A stretch of DNA of 64,000 bases from Rhodococcus sp. 105337 (GTDB taxonomy: Bacteria > Actinomycetota > Actinomycetes > Mycobacteriales > Mycobacteriaceae). The position numbers and the translations under genes were made by a program. The notes beneath the pieces are model-generated. The model saw only the letters and a program-made list of their open reading frames with translations. It searched no databases and had not been told where the DNA came from. Location: assembly GCF_012844225.1 (NCBI RefSeq), contig NZ_JABAGQ010000005.1, positions 186,001 to 250,000 on the forward strand. Reading direction: 5' to 3'. Below are positions 8,524 to 17,028 of the stretch, piece after piece (position 1 is the first letter of the stretch; each line of letters starts with the position of its first letter).

Positions 8524-9696
8524 TCACCCGGCCAGGAGCGTGTCTCCCGGATAGCCCTCCGGACCGAAGCCCGGTGGAACGACGAACACCGCGGATCCGA
8601 CGGGGGTGATCCACGGATTGAGCGCATCATGCTCGGCGAGGCGCTGCTGTACGGGGACGAACTGACGGTCCACATCGACCTGGTACGCCGCGAACAACAG
8701 CCCTGCGCCGTCGTCGTCGTAGTTGTATCCCCGACGCAGGAATTGCTCGTCGGCGGTCCGTGGCCGCGCCCTCGCCACGTGCGACTCCGGTGGGATCACC
8801 GGAATCCCGTACCGGTCCGTGGCCTCGAAATCGGCGTCGTCATGCTCCTCGGTGCCGGTGAGCGGAGCACCGTTCGACAGGGTCCGGCCCACCGCGAGCT
8901 CTCGTGCGGGCCGGTCGAGTTCGTCCCACGTGTCGAGTTCCATCCGGATCCGGCGAAACACGAGCGAGGTTCCGTCGCGCAGCCACTCCGGTTCACCGGG
9001 GTTCCAGACCTGCCGCCCGAAGTCCGGGCTGCCCGGCGCCGGATTGACGGTGCCGTCCACCTGGCCCATCAGATTCCTCATCGTCATCCCGTCGGGCCTG
9101 GCGCCTACGGCATGCCGGAATCCCCGCTGTACCCAGCGCACGGTGGCCAGCGATCGCACGTTCTTGGTCAAGGTGCGCGTGGCGTGGGAAACCACCACGG
9201 GATCGTCGGCACACACCTGCAGCACCAGGTCCCCACCCGACCACCGGTCTTCGAGGCGATCCACCGCGAACTCGGGAAGGGGACGTAACCACGCCGGACG
9301 CCGGTCGGCCAGTCCCGCGGCGTCGAACACCACCGGTCCGAATCCCACGGTGATCGTGAGCCGAGCCGGATCCACCGCGAGTTCCGGTTCGGTGTCCCCC
9401 AGCGCGGGCCGTCCGGCAGTGAGGCGCCGTATGTCCTCCGCCCACACCTTCATGATTCCGGCCAGGCCCGCGCGGTCGACACCGCTCGCGAGATCGAGTG
9501 CGGCGAACGAGGCGAACGCCTGCGGCGGGGTATCGATCCCGGCTTGGTGACGGCCGTGGGGGTCGATTGTGGCCGCGCCCATGCGCTCGGGCGTCCGGGA
9601 TGCCACGGCTGCGCCACCACCGACCGCCGCGAGACCGGCCGCCCCTACGGCTGCCAGTCCTCCACCGAGTAGATGACGGCGGCTGAGCTCAGCCAC
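8524..9696 (-). CDS. Dye-decolourising (DyP-type) heme peroxidase, Tat-exported
   Basis: 390 residues. The N-terminus carries a twin-arginine signal (SRRHLLGG plus a hydrophobic Ala/Gly stretch to about residue 33), so a folded heme enzyme should be exported. The DyP fingerprint GQVDG (211-215) with catalytic Asp214, the proximal heme ligand His306 in [11 protein letters not shown] and the distal Arg near residue 321 are present. It resembles EfeB-type DyPs. Its start overlaps the end of the upstream copper-chaperone gene by 8 bp, so the two are translationally coupled. The substrate is unknown; roles in peroxide use or heme and iron handling at the cell surface are possible. Confidence 0.9.
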   Translation of the reverse strand: MAELSRRHLLGGGLAAVGAAGLAAVGGGAAVASRTPERMGAATIDPHGRHQAGIDTPPQAFASFAALDLASGVDRAGLAGIMKVWAEDIRRLTAGRPALGDTEPELAVDPARLTITVGFGPVVFDAAGLADRRPAWLRPLPEFAVDRLEDRWSGGDLVLQVCADDPVVVSHATRTLTKNVRSLATVRWVQRGFRHAVGARPDGMTMRNLMGQVDGTVNPAPGSPDFGRQVWNPGEPEWLRDGTSLVFRRIRMELDTWDELDRPARELAVGRTLSNGAPLTGTEEHDDADFEATDRYGIPVIPPESHVARARPRTADEQFLRRGYNYDDDGAGLLFAAYQVDVDRQFVPVQQRLAEHDALNPWITPVGSAVFVVPPGFGPEGYPGDTLLAG

Positions 9697-10207
9697 CGTG
9701 ACCCGCCCCGGTTGTCGCCGGCTCGTACTCCTCCTGTGCCCCTGCGAAGTCGCGGACCTGCGCGGTGAAGTCCTTCACGGATCCGTCCTCGAATTCCAGG
9801 GAGAAGGTGACGTCACTGCCGGGCCTGATCGGTTCGACGATGTCCATGAGCATCAGGTGGTCGCCGCCGGGAGCGAGGCTGTGGGTGCTTCCGGCTCCGA
9901 TCACGAGGCCGTCGGCCATTTCGCGCATCACCATCGCGCTTCCCCCGTCCGGGGCCATCTCGTGCAATTCGGTGCGGCTCGCGCTCGGGCTCGATACTGC
10001 GACCACATGCAGGTCCGTATCGGCCGTGTTGGACAACTCGGCAAAGGCGCCGGTCATGCCCGAGTCGGCGGCCTTGACCCAGGCATCGGACACCGTCAGC
10101 GCCTCGGCGGCAGTGGGCGGCGCATCGGTCGATCCGCAGGCGGTGAGCACGGCCAGAGCAGCGGCAACTCCCGCAACGGCCACGGTACGAACAGTTTTTC
10201 TCGTCAT
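9689..10207 (-). CDS. PCuAC-family copper chaperone lipoprotein
   Basis: 172 residues. A lipoprotein signal peptide ends in the lipobox LTAC, with Cys24 as the lipidation site. The mature part is a PCuAC (DUF461) domain whose copper-binding pattern is visible: His82 and Met84 (ELHEM), a Met cluster (AMVMREM) and His117 with Met119 (GGDHLMLM). Such proteins carry Cu(I) outside the membrane, often to cytochrome oxidase. Pairing with a DyP peroxidase in an overlapping unit suggests a shared metal or oxidative role. An upstream membrane-protein gene lies 78 bp away on the same strand. Confidence 0.88.
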   Translation of the reverse strand: MTRKTVRTVAVAGVAAALAVLTACGSTDAPPTAAEALTVSDAWVKAADSGMTGAFAELSNTADTDLHVVAVSSPSASRTELHEMAPDGGSAMVMREMADGLVIGAGSTHSLAPGGDHLMLMDIVEPIRPGSDVTFSLEFEDGSVKDFTAQVRDFAGAQEEYEPATTGAGHGG

Positions 10208-10285
10208 CGGTAACTCCAGGAAAGTGGGTTGGCGCGCGAGGGCGCCGACCGCCGTAGGAACGGTGGTCGAGGAGGAAAAAGGAGG

Positions 10286-10789
10286 TCAGACCGTGACGAG
10301 CGGTGGTCCACGGGTCGAGACTCCCGTGGGGAAGACCTGCATCCGGCGCACCGCGGGGCGGTAACCCACGGGGAGTGCGGCCGGAACGGGCAGAGAGGAG
10401 AAGGGAACGCGGATCGCGGCGATGCGGCGCACCGCGTTCAGTGCGAGAGCGCTACCCCGTTCTGCACCGCGTATCAGGGCGGACGCAACGAGGACCGCTG
10501 CCAGGTGAGCAGCAAGCATGCCCGGACCGGGGAGATGAAAGTGGCCGCTGCCCAGCGACAGTGCGATATGACCGAAGACCTGCCCGGCGAGGAGTAGCGG
10601 TACGACCGCCAGCCGGGTACCCGCCGCGACAGCGCCCGCGATCACGGCGACGGAAAGAAGAACCGTGAGGGCGGTAGTGCCCGGATATGCGCCCTCCGCA
10701 ACGGCGTGCGCGACGATCGCGACCACCCCACAGGTGCCACCCACGAAGCCACCGCGCATGCGCGCGAGAAGCTGAGGGTCGGCGGCCAT
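10286..10789 (-). CDS. Multi-pass membrane protein of the copper/DyP cluster
   Basis: 167 residues with four or five hydrophobic helices and a His/Gly-containing loop (GHIALSLGSGHFHLPGPGM) that could bind a metal. The C-terminal 40 residues are polar and Arg/Pro-rich. The ATG at 10789 follows a GGGGG stretch. It is the first gene of the string leading to PCuAC and DyP on the minus strand, so a part in copper handling is likely by context. I recognise no named family. Confidence 0.6.
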   Translation of the reverse strand: MAADPQLLARMRGGFVGGTCGVVAIVAHAVAEGAYPGTTALTVLLSVAVIAGAVAAGTRLAVVPLLLAGQVFGHIALSLGSGHFHLPGPGMLAAHLAAVLVASALIRGAERGSALALNAVRRIAAIRVPFSSLPVPAALPVGYRPAVRRMQVFPTGVSTRGPPLVTV

Positions 10790-10850
10790 GCCCCCGATGA
10801 TACGTCTCGTACTACAGAGCGTCGTATGTGATGCAGCACTGTCGCGCCGG

Positions 10851-10864
10851 GTTTCACGTGAAAC
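10851..10864. promoter_or_regulatory. parS site (ParB binding), outlying
   Basis: GTTTCACGTGAAAC, a perfect 14-bp palindrome identical to the parS core, located 17.5 kb to the left of oriC and far from the main cluster near parA. It lies upstream of the membrane-protein gene and downstream of tRNA-Ala. Confidence 0.9.
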
Positions 10865-10885
10865 GCACGCAACCCGCAAGTACGA

Positions 10886-10918
10886 CGAAACCCACCCCCT
10901 GAACGGAGGTGGGTTTCG
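10886..10918 (-). terminator. Terminator downstream of tRNA-Ala
   Basis: Perfect 11-bp stem CGAAACCCACC/GGTGGGTTTCG with an 11-nt loop, 9 bp past the 3' end of tRNA-Ala. It should end the gyrA-DUF3566-tRNA transcript on the minus strand. Confidence 0.8.
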
Positions 10919-10926
10919 TGTTGCTG

Positions 10927-10999
10927 TGGAGCCTAGGAGATTCGAACTCCTGACATCTGCCTTGCAAAGGCAGCGCTCTACCAACTGAGCTAAGGCCCC
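10927..10999 (-). tRNA. tRNA-Ala (anticodon TGC)
   Basis: A 73-nt cloverleaf can be folded. The acceptor stem has the G3-U70 pair that identifies alanine tRNAs, the anticodon TGC is read at 10966-10964, the T-arm contains GTTCGAATC and the discriminator is A73. CCA is not encoded. Its position matches alaT downstream of gyrA in mycobacteria. Confidence 0.97.
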
Positions 11000-11008
11000 G
11001 TACGCCGA

Positions 11009-11110
11009 CTAGCGACTGGGTACCTCGTGCCACTCGTCCTCACTACGCAGCATGCGAGCAAGTCCGACGACCGCCAGAAAACCAGCTCCCACAGCGATCA
11101 GGAACTTCAT
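11009..11110 (-). CDS. DLW-39 family small protein
   Basis: 33 residues, MKFLIAVGAGFLAVVGLARM followed by an acidic and aromatic end (EDEWHEVPSR), encoded between tRNA-Ile and tRNA-Ala. Short proteins with one N-terminal hydrophobic helix and a conserved D-L-W-type C-terminus occur at exactly this place in many Actinobacteria (DLW-39 family); here the motif reads DEW. An AAAGGCAGC sequence upstream of the ATG may be the ribosome site. The function is unknown. Confidence 0.7.
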   Translation of the reverse strand: MKFLIAVGAGFLAVVGLARMLRSEDEWHEVPSR

Positions 11111-11137
11111 TTCTGGCTGCCTTTCGGGCACGGGGAG

Positions 11138-11211
11138 TGGGCCTAGGAGGACTTGAACCTCCGACCTCTTCGTTATCAGCGAAGCGCTCTAACCGCCTGA
11201 GCTATAGGCCC
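11138..11211 (-). tRNA. tRNA-Ile (anticodon GAT)
   Basis: A 74-nt cloverleaf with the 7-bp acceptor stem GGGCCTA/TAGGCCC, D-arm AGCTCAGGCGGTTAGAGC, anticodon GAT at 11177-11175 and T-arm GGTTCAAGTCC. CCA is not encoded. It is the ileT equivalent, between the DUF3566 gene and the DLW-39 gene. Confidence 0.97.
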
Positions 11212-11285
11212 TCGAACCGGATGGAACACTACCCCACCGACGCCGGATGATTCAAATCGCCTCGACGGGGCAGCATTCCTGCAGG

Positions 11286-12749
11286 TCAGTCCGGGTCTGC
11301 GAGCGTTACCTGAACGCCACCGACGAGGTCGGTGCACAGGTTGTAGATGAACGCTCCGAGGGTCGCGAGAGCGGTCATGAGAACCATGTTGGCCAGGCCG
11401 ATCACGGTCGCGTAGCCGAACACCTGGCCTACCGTGACGAGTCCCTCACTGCCCGCATCGCTCACGATGTCGGTGAACGCGCTGTTGAGCCTGTCCCACA
11501 CGCCCATCCCGGCGAGCACGGCGTAGAGCAGACCGACCGCGATCATCCACACGAAAAACAGCGAAACGGAAATCACGGACGAGATCTTCAGCATCGACCA
11601 CGGGTCGATCCGCCGCACCTGCACCGTGGCGCGTAGTGCATCACCGGTGTCGACACCCGCGGGGGCCGGGGCAATCGCCGTCGGACCCACCTTCGGGGTC
11701 TCCCCCGTTGCCGGCGCGACAGGCGTCGGATGCTTGACGGCGGAGAGATCGGGCAGATCCTTCGCAAGATCCTTGCGCTCGATATGCCGCGTGGGCCCGT
11801 CGATGACCGCGGCTTTCGCCTTCGCCGCAGCACGGTCGTTGCTCGCGCGCTCGTTGGTGGTGCGCGTAGCCGACGCCGAGGAACCGGAGTTACCGGAGTT
11901 CATCGCGGCCGCTGCCGTACCCGTCACGACCGGACGGGTCGACGGTGCCGGATTCTGAGCTGCGGCAGGCTTGCCGGCGGGAGGCTGGCCACCCGTCGAC
12001 GGCCGCGAAGCGGAGGATCCGCCGCCTGCCGCCGGCCCGGACTTGCCGAGACCGGGGCCGACTCCGGGCAGGTTGGTCTGCGGCGTCTTCTGCGGCGAAG
12101 AACCGCCCTGCGCGGTCCCTTGCTGGCCGCGCTGCCACGGCGGGGTCTGGCCACCCGGACGCGCCGTCTGGTTGGCGGGCCTCGCCGAGCGGGACTGATC
12201 GCCGCCCTGCGACGACTGTGCTGTCGCAGCTCCGGACGGTGCCCCGCCCTGGTTCCCGGTGCCCGGATTTCCCGCGCTCTGGTTCCCGGCGCCCTGGTTC
12301 GCCTTGGGAGCCTCCGGTTGCGGCGCTGCCGCAGCCTGACGAGGCTCCTCGCTGCGTACCTGCGACTCGCTGCGCACGGACTCCTCGCGCTGTGCGGGCT
12401 TCGCCGTACCGGCCGCCGGACCCTTACCTTCGGACTTCGGCGTCTCGCGGGCCTTCTCAGGGGCCTTCCCGGAAACCTCCGCCGGCTTCGACGGAGCGGA
12501 TTGCCCAACCGGGCCACCGCTCTGCGGAGATCCGGCAGGCTTGTCCGCCGCCGTGTTCTGGGGCGACCGTTCCTGCTGCGGAGCCCGGTCCTGCGGTGCC
12601 CGGTCCTGCGAGGATGCCCCCTGCGGAGCCGGCCCCTGTGAAGGCGCCGCACCGGATGAAGCGGACGACACCTCCTGCCCATTGCGATCCTCGGGTTTCC
12701 GGCCGGGTTGCCCCTGGCCGTTTCCGTTGGGTCCCTGGGGAGTGCTCAC
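11286..12749 (-). CDS. DUF3566 membrane protein with long disordered N-terminus (Rv0007-like)
   Basis: 487 residues. About 360 N-terminal residues are low-complexity (Gly, Pro, Gln, Ser, Ala). The C-terminal 120 form the DUF3566 domain, starting DPWSMLKISSVISVSLFFVW, with two long membrane helices joined by VWDRLNSAFTDIV. It is the equivalent of M. tuberculosis Rv0007, always just downstream of gyrA. The GTG start directly follows the gyrA stop codon with no spacer and has a strong AAGGAG ribosome site inside the end of gyrA, so the genes are co-transcribed and probably coupled. The function is unknown. Confidence 0.92.
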   Translation of the reverse strand: MSTPQGPNGNGQGQPGRKPEDRNGQEVSSASSGAAPSQGPAPQGASSQDRAPQDRAPQQERSPQNTAADKPAGSPQSGGPVGQSAPSKPAEVSGKAPEKARETPKSEGKGPAAGTAKPAQREESVRSESQVRSEEPRQAAAAPQPEAPKANQGAGNQSAGNPGTGNQGGAPSGAATAQSSQGGDQSRSARPANQTARPGGQTPPWQRGQQGTAQGGSSPQKTPQTNLPGVGPGLGKSGPAAGGGSSASRPSTGGQPPAGKPAAAQNPAPSTRPVVTGTAAAAMNSGNSGSSASATRTTNERASNDRAAAKAKAAVIDGPTRHIERKDLAKDLPDLSAVKHPTPVAPATGETPKVGPTAIAPAPAGVDTGDALRATVQVRRIDPWSMLKISSVISVSLFFVWMIAVGLLYAVLAGMGVWDRLNSAFTDIVSDAGSEGLVTVGQVFGYATVIGLANMVLMTALATLGAFIYNLCTDLVGGVQVTLADPD

Positions 12750-15254
12750 TTACGACTCCTTAGCTCCGGATACGTCTGCGTCGTCCAGCTCGTCGGCATT
12801 GCGGGCGATCGCCAACAGCGTGTCGCCCTCGGCGAGGTTCATCAGGCGCACACCCTTGGTCTGCCGACCAGCCTTGCGCACCTGCTTGGCGACAGTACGG
12901 ATGACACCACCGTTCGAGGTGATCGCGTACAGCTCGTCATCGTCCTCGACGATCCGAGCACCGACCAGGGTGCCACGCCGGCGGTCGTACTGGATGGTCA
13001 AGACACCCTTGCCGCCGCGGCCCTGAACCGGGTAATCCTCCATCGGAGTCCGCTTCGCGTATCCACCGGAGGTCGCGACCAGCAGGTAGGTGCCTTCCTT
13101 GACGACGTTGAGCGACAGCAGGCTGTCCTCACCGTTGAACCGCATGCCCTGGACGCCGGAGGTTGCGCGTCCCATCGGCCGCAGCGCTTCGTCGGTCGCG
13201 GAGAACCGGATGGACTGTCCCAGCTTCGAGACGAGCAGCAGGTCGTCGTCGGCGGAGCACAGAACCGCGCCCACCATTTCGTCGTCCCCGCGCAGGTTGA
13301 TCGCCACGATGCCGCCGCTGCGGTTGGAGTCGAAGTCCGACAGCCGCGACTTCTTCACCAGGCCGTTGCGCGTCGCGAGCACCAGGTACGGCGCGTCCTC
13401 GTAGCTCTGCAGACGGATGACGCCCTGGATCCGCTCGTCGGGCTGGAAGGCCAGCAGGTTCGCGACGTGCTGACCGCGTGCGGTGCGGTTCGCCTCCGGC
13501 AGTTCGTATGCCTTCGCCCGGTAGACGCGGCCCTTCGTCGTGAAGAACAGCAGCCAGTCGTGCGTGGAGGTCACGAAGAAGTGCTTGACGATGTCGTCCT
13601 GCTTGAGCTCGGCGCCCTTGACACCCTTGCCGCCGCGCTTCTGCGACCGGTACAGATCGGTGCGGGTGCGCTTGGCGTAGCCCGTCTCGGTGATCGTGAC
13701 GACCACGTCTTCGCGAGCGATGAGGTCCTCGTCGGTGACGTCACCGTCGGCGGCGACGATGCGTGTCCGGCGATCGTCGCCGTACTTCTCGGCGATCTCC
13801 TTCAGCTCGTCGCGGACGATGGCGCGCTGCCGCTCGGGCTTCTCGAGAATGTCCTTGTAATCATCGATCTCGCGCTCGATCTCTGCGAGGTCGTCGATGA
13901 TCTTCTGACGTTCCAGAGCGGCGAGGCGTCGCAACTGCATCGCGAGAATCGCATCGGCCTGGATCTCGTCGACCTGGAGCAGGTCGATGAGGCCGCCACG
14001 CGCGATGTCGACGGTCTGCGACCTGCGGATGAGTGCGATGACGTCGTCGAGCGCGTCGAGTGCCTTGACGAGGCCGCGCAGGATGTGGGCCCGTTCCTCG
14101 GCCTTGCGCAGCAGGTACCGCGTACGCCGGACGATGACCTCGACCTGGTGCACGACGTACAGCCGGATCATCTGGTCCAGGCGCAGTGTGCGCGGCACAC
14201 CGTCGACGATCGACAGCATGTTGCAGCCGAAGCTCGTCTGCAGCTGGGTGTGCTTGTACAGGTTGTTGAGAACGACCTTCGCGACCGCGTCACGACGGAC
14301 GGTCACGACGATGCGCATGCCCACACGATCCGACGACTCGTCGTGGATGTCGGAGATGCCCGCGATCTTGCCGTCGCGAACCTGTTCGGCGATCGAGGTG
14401 ATGAGGTTGTCCGGGTTGACCATGTACGGCAACTCGGTGATCACGATGGTGGTGCGGCCCTTGGCGTCGTCTTCGATCTCCACGACACCGCGCATCTTCA
14501 CCGAGCCGCGGCCCGTGGTGTACGCGTCGTGGATGCCCTGGGATCCGGTGATCAAGGCTGCGGTCGGGAAGTCGGGTCCCTTGATCCGCTCCATGACCGC
14601 GGCGAGGGTCGTTTCCTCGTCGGCTTCGTAGTTCTCGAGTGCCCAGTAGATCGCCTCGGCGACCTCTCGGAGATTGTGCGGGGGGATGTTGGTCGCCATG
14701 CCCACCGCGATGCCGCCCGAACCGTTGATCAACAGGTTGGGGATACGGCTGGGGAGAACTGTCGGTTCCTGGGTCCGGCCGTCGTAGTTCGGCTGGAAAT
14801 CGACCGTGTCGTGGTCGATATCGCGCAGCATCTCCATCGCGAGCGGGGTGAGCCGGCACTCGGTGTACCGCATGGCGGCCGCACCGTCGTTGCCGCGGGA
14901 ACCGAAGTTGCCCTGTCCGTCGACGAGCGGGTACCGCAACGCCCACGGCTGCGCCAGGCGCACCAGGGTGTCGTAGATCGAAGAGTCGCCGTGCGGGTGG
15001 TAGTTGCCCATCGTCTCGGCAACGGCACGCGCCGACTTCACATAGCCGCGGTCCGGCCTGAACCCGTTGTCGAACATCGCGTACAGCACGCGACGGTGGA
15101 CGGGCTTGAGTCCGTCACGCACGTCGGGCAGAGCACGCCCCACGATCACGCTCATCGCGTAATCGATGTAGCTGTTCTGCATCTCCAGCTGGATGTCGAC
15201 GGGCTCGATGCGGTCGTGCCCCGGCCCCTCCGGAGGCAACGTGGTGTCGGTCAT
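12750..15254 (-). CDS. gyrA: DNA gyrase subunit A
   Basis: 834 residues, full length. The breakage-reunion domain has the catalytic Tyr130 in [11 protein letters not shown]. The quinolone-determining segment reads [12 protein letters not shown] with Ser91 and Asp95, the residues associated with drug sensitivity in most bacteria; mycobacteria have Ala at the first position. The C-terminal beta-pinwheel carries the GyrA-box [10 protein letters not shown] and further blade repeats. With GyrB it introduces negative supercoils. Unusually, it is separated from gyrB by about 7.5 kb carrying a conservon and two MHYT-type genes, so it must have its own promoter in the 178 bp upstream or be read through from the conservon. 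Confidence 0.99.
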   Translation of the reverse strand: MTDTTLPPEGPGHDRIEPVDIQLEMQNSYIDYAMSVIVGRALPDVRDGLKPVHRRVLYAMFDNGFRPDRGYVKSARAVAETMGNYHPHGDSSIYDTLVRLAQPWALRYPLVDGQGNFGSRGNDGAAAMRYTECRLTPLAMEMLRDIDHDTVDFQPNYDGRTQEPTVLPSRIPNLLINGSGGIAVGMATNIPPHNLREVAEAIYWALENYEADEETTLAAVMERIKGPDFPTAALITGSQGIHDAYTTGRGSVKMRGVVEIEDDAKGRTTIVITELPYMVNPDNLITSIAEQVRDGKIAGISDIHDESSDRVGMRIVVTVRRDAVAKVVLNNLYKHTQLQTSFGCNMLSIVDGVPRTLRLDQMIRLYVVHQVEVIVRRTRYLLRKAEERAHILRGLVKALDALDDVIALIRRSQTVDIARGGLIDLLQVDEIQADAILAMQLRRLAALERQKIIDDLAEIEREIDDYKDILEKPERQRAIVRDELKEIAEKYGDDRRTRIVAADGDVTDEDLIAREDVVVTITETGYAKRTRTDLYRSQKRGGKGVKGAELKQDDIVKHFFVTSTHDWLLFFTTKGRVYRAKAYELPEANRTARGQHVANLLAFQPDERIQGVIRLQSYEDAPYLVLATRNGLVKKSRLSDFDSNRSGGIVAINLRGDDEMVGAVLCSADDDLLLVSKLGQSIRFSATDEALRPMGRATSGVQGMRFNGEDSLLSLNVVKEGTYLLVATSGGYAKRTPMEDYPVQGRGGKGVLTIQYDRRRGTLVGARIVEDDDELYAITSNGGVIRTVAKQVRKAGRQTKGVRLMNLAEGDTLLAIARNADELDDADVSGAKES

Positions 15255-15432
15255 GAGCTCCTTCTTCTACTCGGCTCGAACGTCCGCCCGCGGTCTTCCG
15301 CCCGGCAGACGTCTCGCAACCACACGAGTCTATAGGTGCAGGTCACCCCACGCCGCGAAGGACAGGCACTTTCCGCTCACGTCTCCGCAAGGGAGAGGTA
15401 GATCACACACGAAAGCGCCGTCCTGCACCACG
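15255..15432. other. gyrA upstream region
   Basis: 178 bp between the MHYT gene stop and gyrA, expected to contain the gyrA promoter. I see no convincing hairpin or repeat. Confidence 0.4.
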
Positions 15433-16224
15433 TCATGCCCCACTTCCCGCGTCGGTCCGGAGATCGATCAGGTCCTCGTGCCGGTCCTTCTCGGCCTCCG
15501 GTGCGAGCACCAGTGCGGTGATCGGCACAGCCAGCACGATGATGCCGAGAATGAACGCGGGGAACAGAAACGACAGGACGCTCATGCCGCTCGGTTCCGG
15601 GGCTCCGGGGTCGACGACCACGTGCACCCCCGCCATTCCGGTGTAGTGCAGCGCGACCACGGCCGAAGCCATGACGAACGCGGCCATCAGACGGATGTGA
15701 ACCCTTTCGGCGCTCCGCGCGAGAGCAAGCGCAAGCGTCGACGCGACCACACCGATGCCCACCGACAGGAGAACGAACCTCGCATCGTGGTCGATGGTGC
15801 CCTGGACCCTCATCGCGGTCATCCCGATGTAATGCATGAGGGTCACCGCGAGACCCATCACCAGGCCGCCGATTCCCGGACGGACCCCGCGCGGAAGCCG
15901 CTCGAGCACCGCGGAGCGGACAGTCACGATCCAGATGCCGAGCATGGTGGTCGCCACCGCCGCCAGCACCGAGAGCACCGTGGGTCCGAGGTGGTAGCGA
16001 ATCACGGTTCCCGGCACGGAGAACCCCATCATGCCGATGAAGTGCATGAGCCAGATCCCCACGCCGCCGATGGCGAGGGACGCCATGGGCAACCACCAGT
16101 TGCCCCCGTTGCGTCCCGAGTCCTCGTGCGACCTGCGAATGCAGGACAGCCCGGTGTAGGACCCGGCTACAGCGGTCGCGTAGGCCAGCACGAATACCCA
16201 CGGCCCCATCGAGAAATGGTGCAC
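15433..16224 (-). CDS. MHYT-domain integral membrane sensor protein
   Basis: 263 residues, seven or so membrane helices. Three copies of the MHYT signature are intact: MHFIGM (60-65), MHYIGM (130-135) and LHYTGM (192-197). In the MHYT family these Met/His residues are proposed to bind copper at the outer membrane face and sense a diatomic gas. No output domain (GGDEF, EAL, kinase) is attached, so the protein must act alone or through partners. The GTG at 16224 lies 9 bp after the stop of the preceding paralogue; an ATG five codons later is an alternative. It is the last gene of the conservon operon. Confidence 0.88.
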   Translation of the reverse strand: MHHFSMGPWVFVLAYATAVAGSYTGLSCIRRSHEDSGRNGGNWWLPMASLAIGGVGIWLMHFIGMMGFSVPGTVIRYHLGPTVLSVLAAVATTMLGIWIVTVRSAVLERLPRGVRPGIGGLVMGLAVTLMHYIGMTAMRVQGTIDHDARFVLLSVGIGVVASTLALALARSAERVHIRLMAAFVMASAVVALHYTGMAGVHVVVDPGAPEPSGMSVLSFLFPAFILGIIVLAVPITALVLAPEAEKDRHEDLIDLRTDAGSGA

Positions 16225-16233
16225 GCCGGACTG

Positions 16234-17028
16234 TTACCGCGTGGGGGTCCGGAACGTCTCCGCGTTCCACTCGTCGGCTTCACGCTCGAGTTGCGCCGCG
16301 ACGCGGTCCGGGGCGAGCAGCACCGCGACAATCGGAACGACCAGCATGAGCAGTCCGGCGACGAACAACGGGAACAGAATCGCGAACACCTCGATGCCGG
16401 CGGGTGCCGGCACCGTCGCGTCGGGAGTCACCCGGATGGACGCCGCAGCGAGAAAGTGCACGACGATCACTGCGGCGCCGCCGAGAACCCCACCGACCAG
16501 CCGCTTGGGCCATGTGTCCGCGTGCTGCACCAGCCACATCAGACCCGCGGCCGTCACGAATGCGACGAGCACGCCGGCGCCGACGAAGATGAGGTTGAAG
16601 GAGACCTCGCCTTGGGTCCGGACCGACCACATGATCACGTAGGGCACAGCGGCGAGTCCGGCGCCGAGTACGAGAGCAGCCGGCTCCGTCCTCGACGAGG
16701 AACCATCCGACGGCGACGCGATCAGCAGAGCCATGAACACCGTCACCAGCGCGAGCAACATCGAGAACACGATGGTGACCAGGTCGTACCGGACGATGCT
16801 GTTCTCCACCGCGAACCCGGCCATCGGCAGGAACTGTGCGAGCCACACACCGACTCCACCGAGGACGAGGCATGCGACCACCAGCCAGAATCGGCGAACG
16901 CGGTCGCTGCCCGCGGTACGAACCTTCCGGACGCTGGTGACCCCGACGAACACCCCGATCGCCGAGGTGAGGTACGCCAGCAAGATCACCCATGGACCCA
17001 TGGTGAAAAGCTGGAGTCCCTCGACCAC
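16234..17028 (-). CDS. Diverged MHYT paralogue, signature lost
   Basis: 264 residues with the same helix layout, the same TMGPWV start, the same VPAPAG/FPLFVAG end and about the same length as the neighbouring MHYT protein, so a tandem duplicate. The three signature positions have decayed to AQFLPM (64-69), VPYVIM (128-133) and VHFLAA (190-195); only one His remains, so metal binding as in MHYT proteins is unlikely. It may form a heteromer with its intact partner. The GTG start shares one base with the cvnD stop (TAGTG), which implies translational coupling to the conservon. Confidence 0.75.
   Translation of the reverse strand: MVEGLQLFTMGPWVILLAYLTSAIGVFVGVTSVRKVRTAGSDRVRRFWLVVACLVLGGVGVWLAQFLPMAGFAVENSIVRYDLVTIVFSMLLALVTVFMALLIASPSDGSSSRTEPAALVLGAGLAAVPYVIMWSVRTQGEVSFNLIFVGAGVLVAFVTAAGLMWLVQHADTWPKRLVGGVLGGAAVIVVHFLAAASIRVTPDATVPAPAGIEVFAILFPLFVAGLLMLVVPIVAVLLAPDRVAAQLEREADEWNAETFRTPTR

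Noticed and set aside
12988-12990. Ser91 of GyrA (position approximate on the minus strand at about 14982) as a resistance change
   Set aside because: Ser at this position is the ordinary residue in most bacteria; mycobacteria differ by having Ala. It is no evidence of acquired resistance.
12708-15335. 875-codon open frame opposite gyrA
   Set aside because: It is antisense to a complete gyrA with all motifs; the product is Val/Asp/Arg-rich without recognisable domains, a usual by-product of high-GC codon use.
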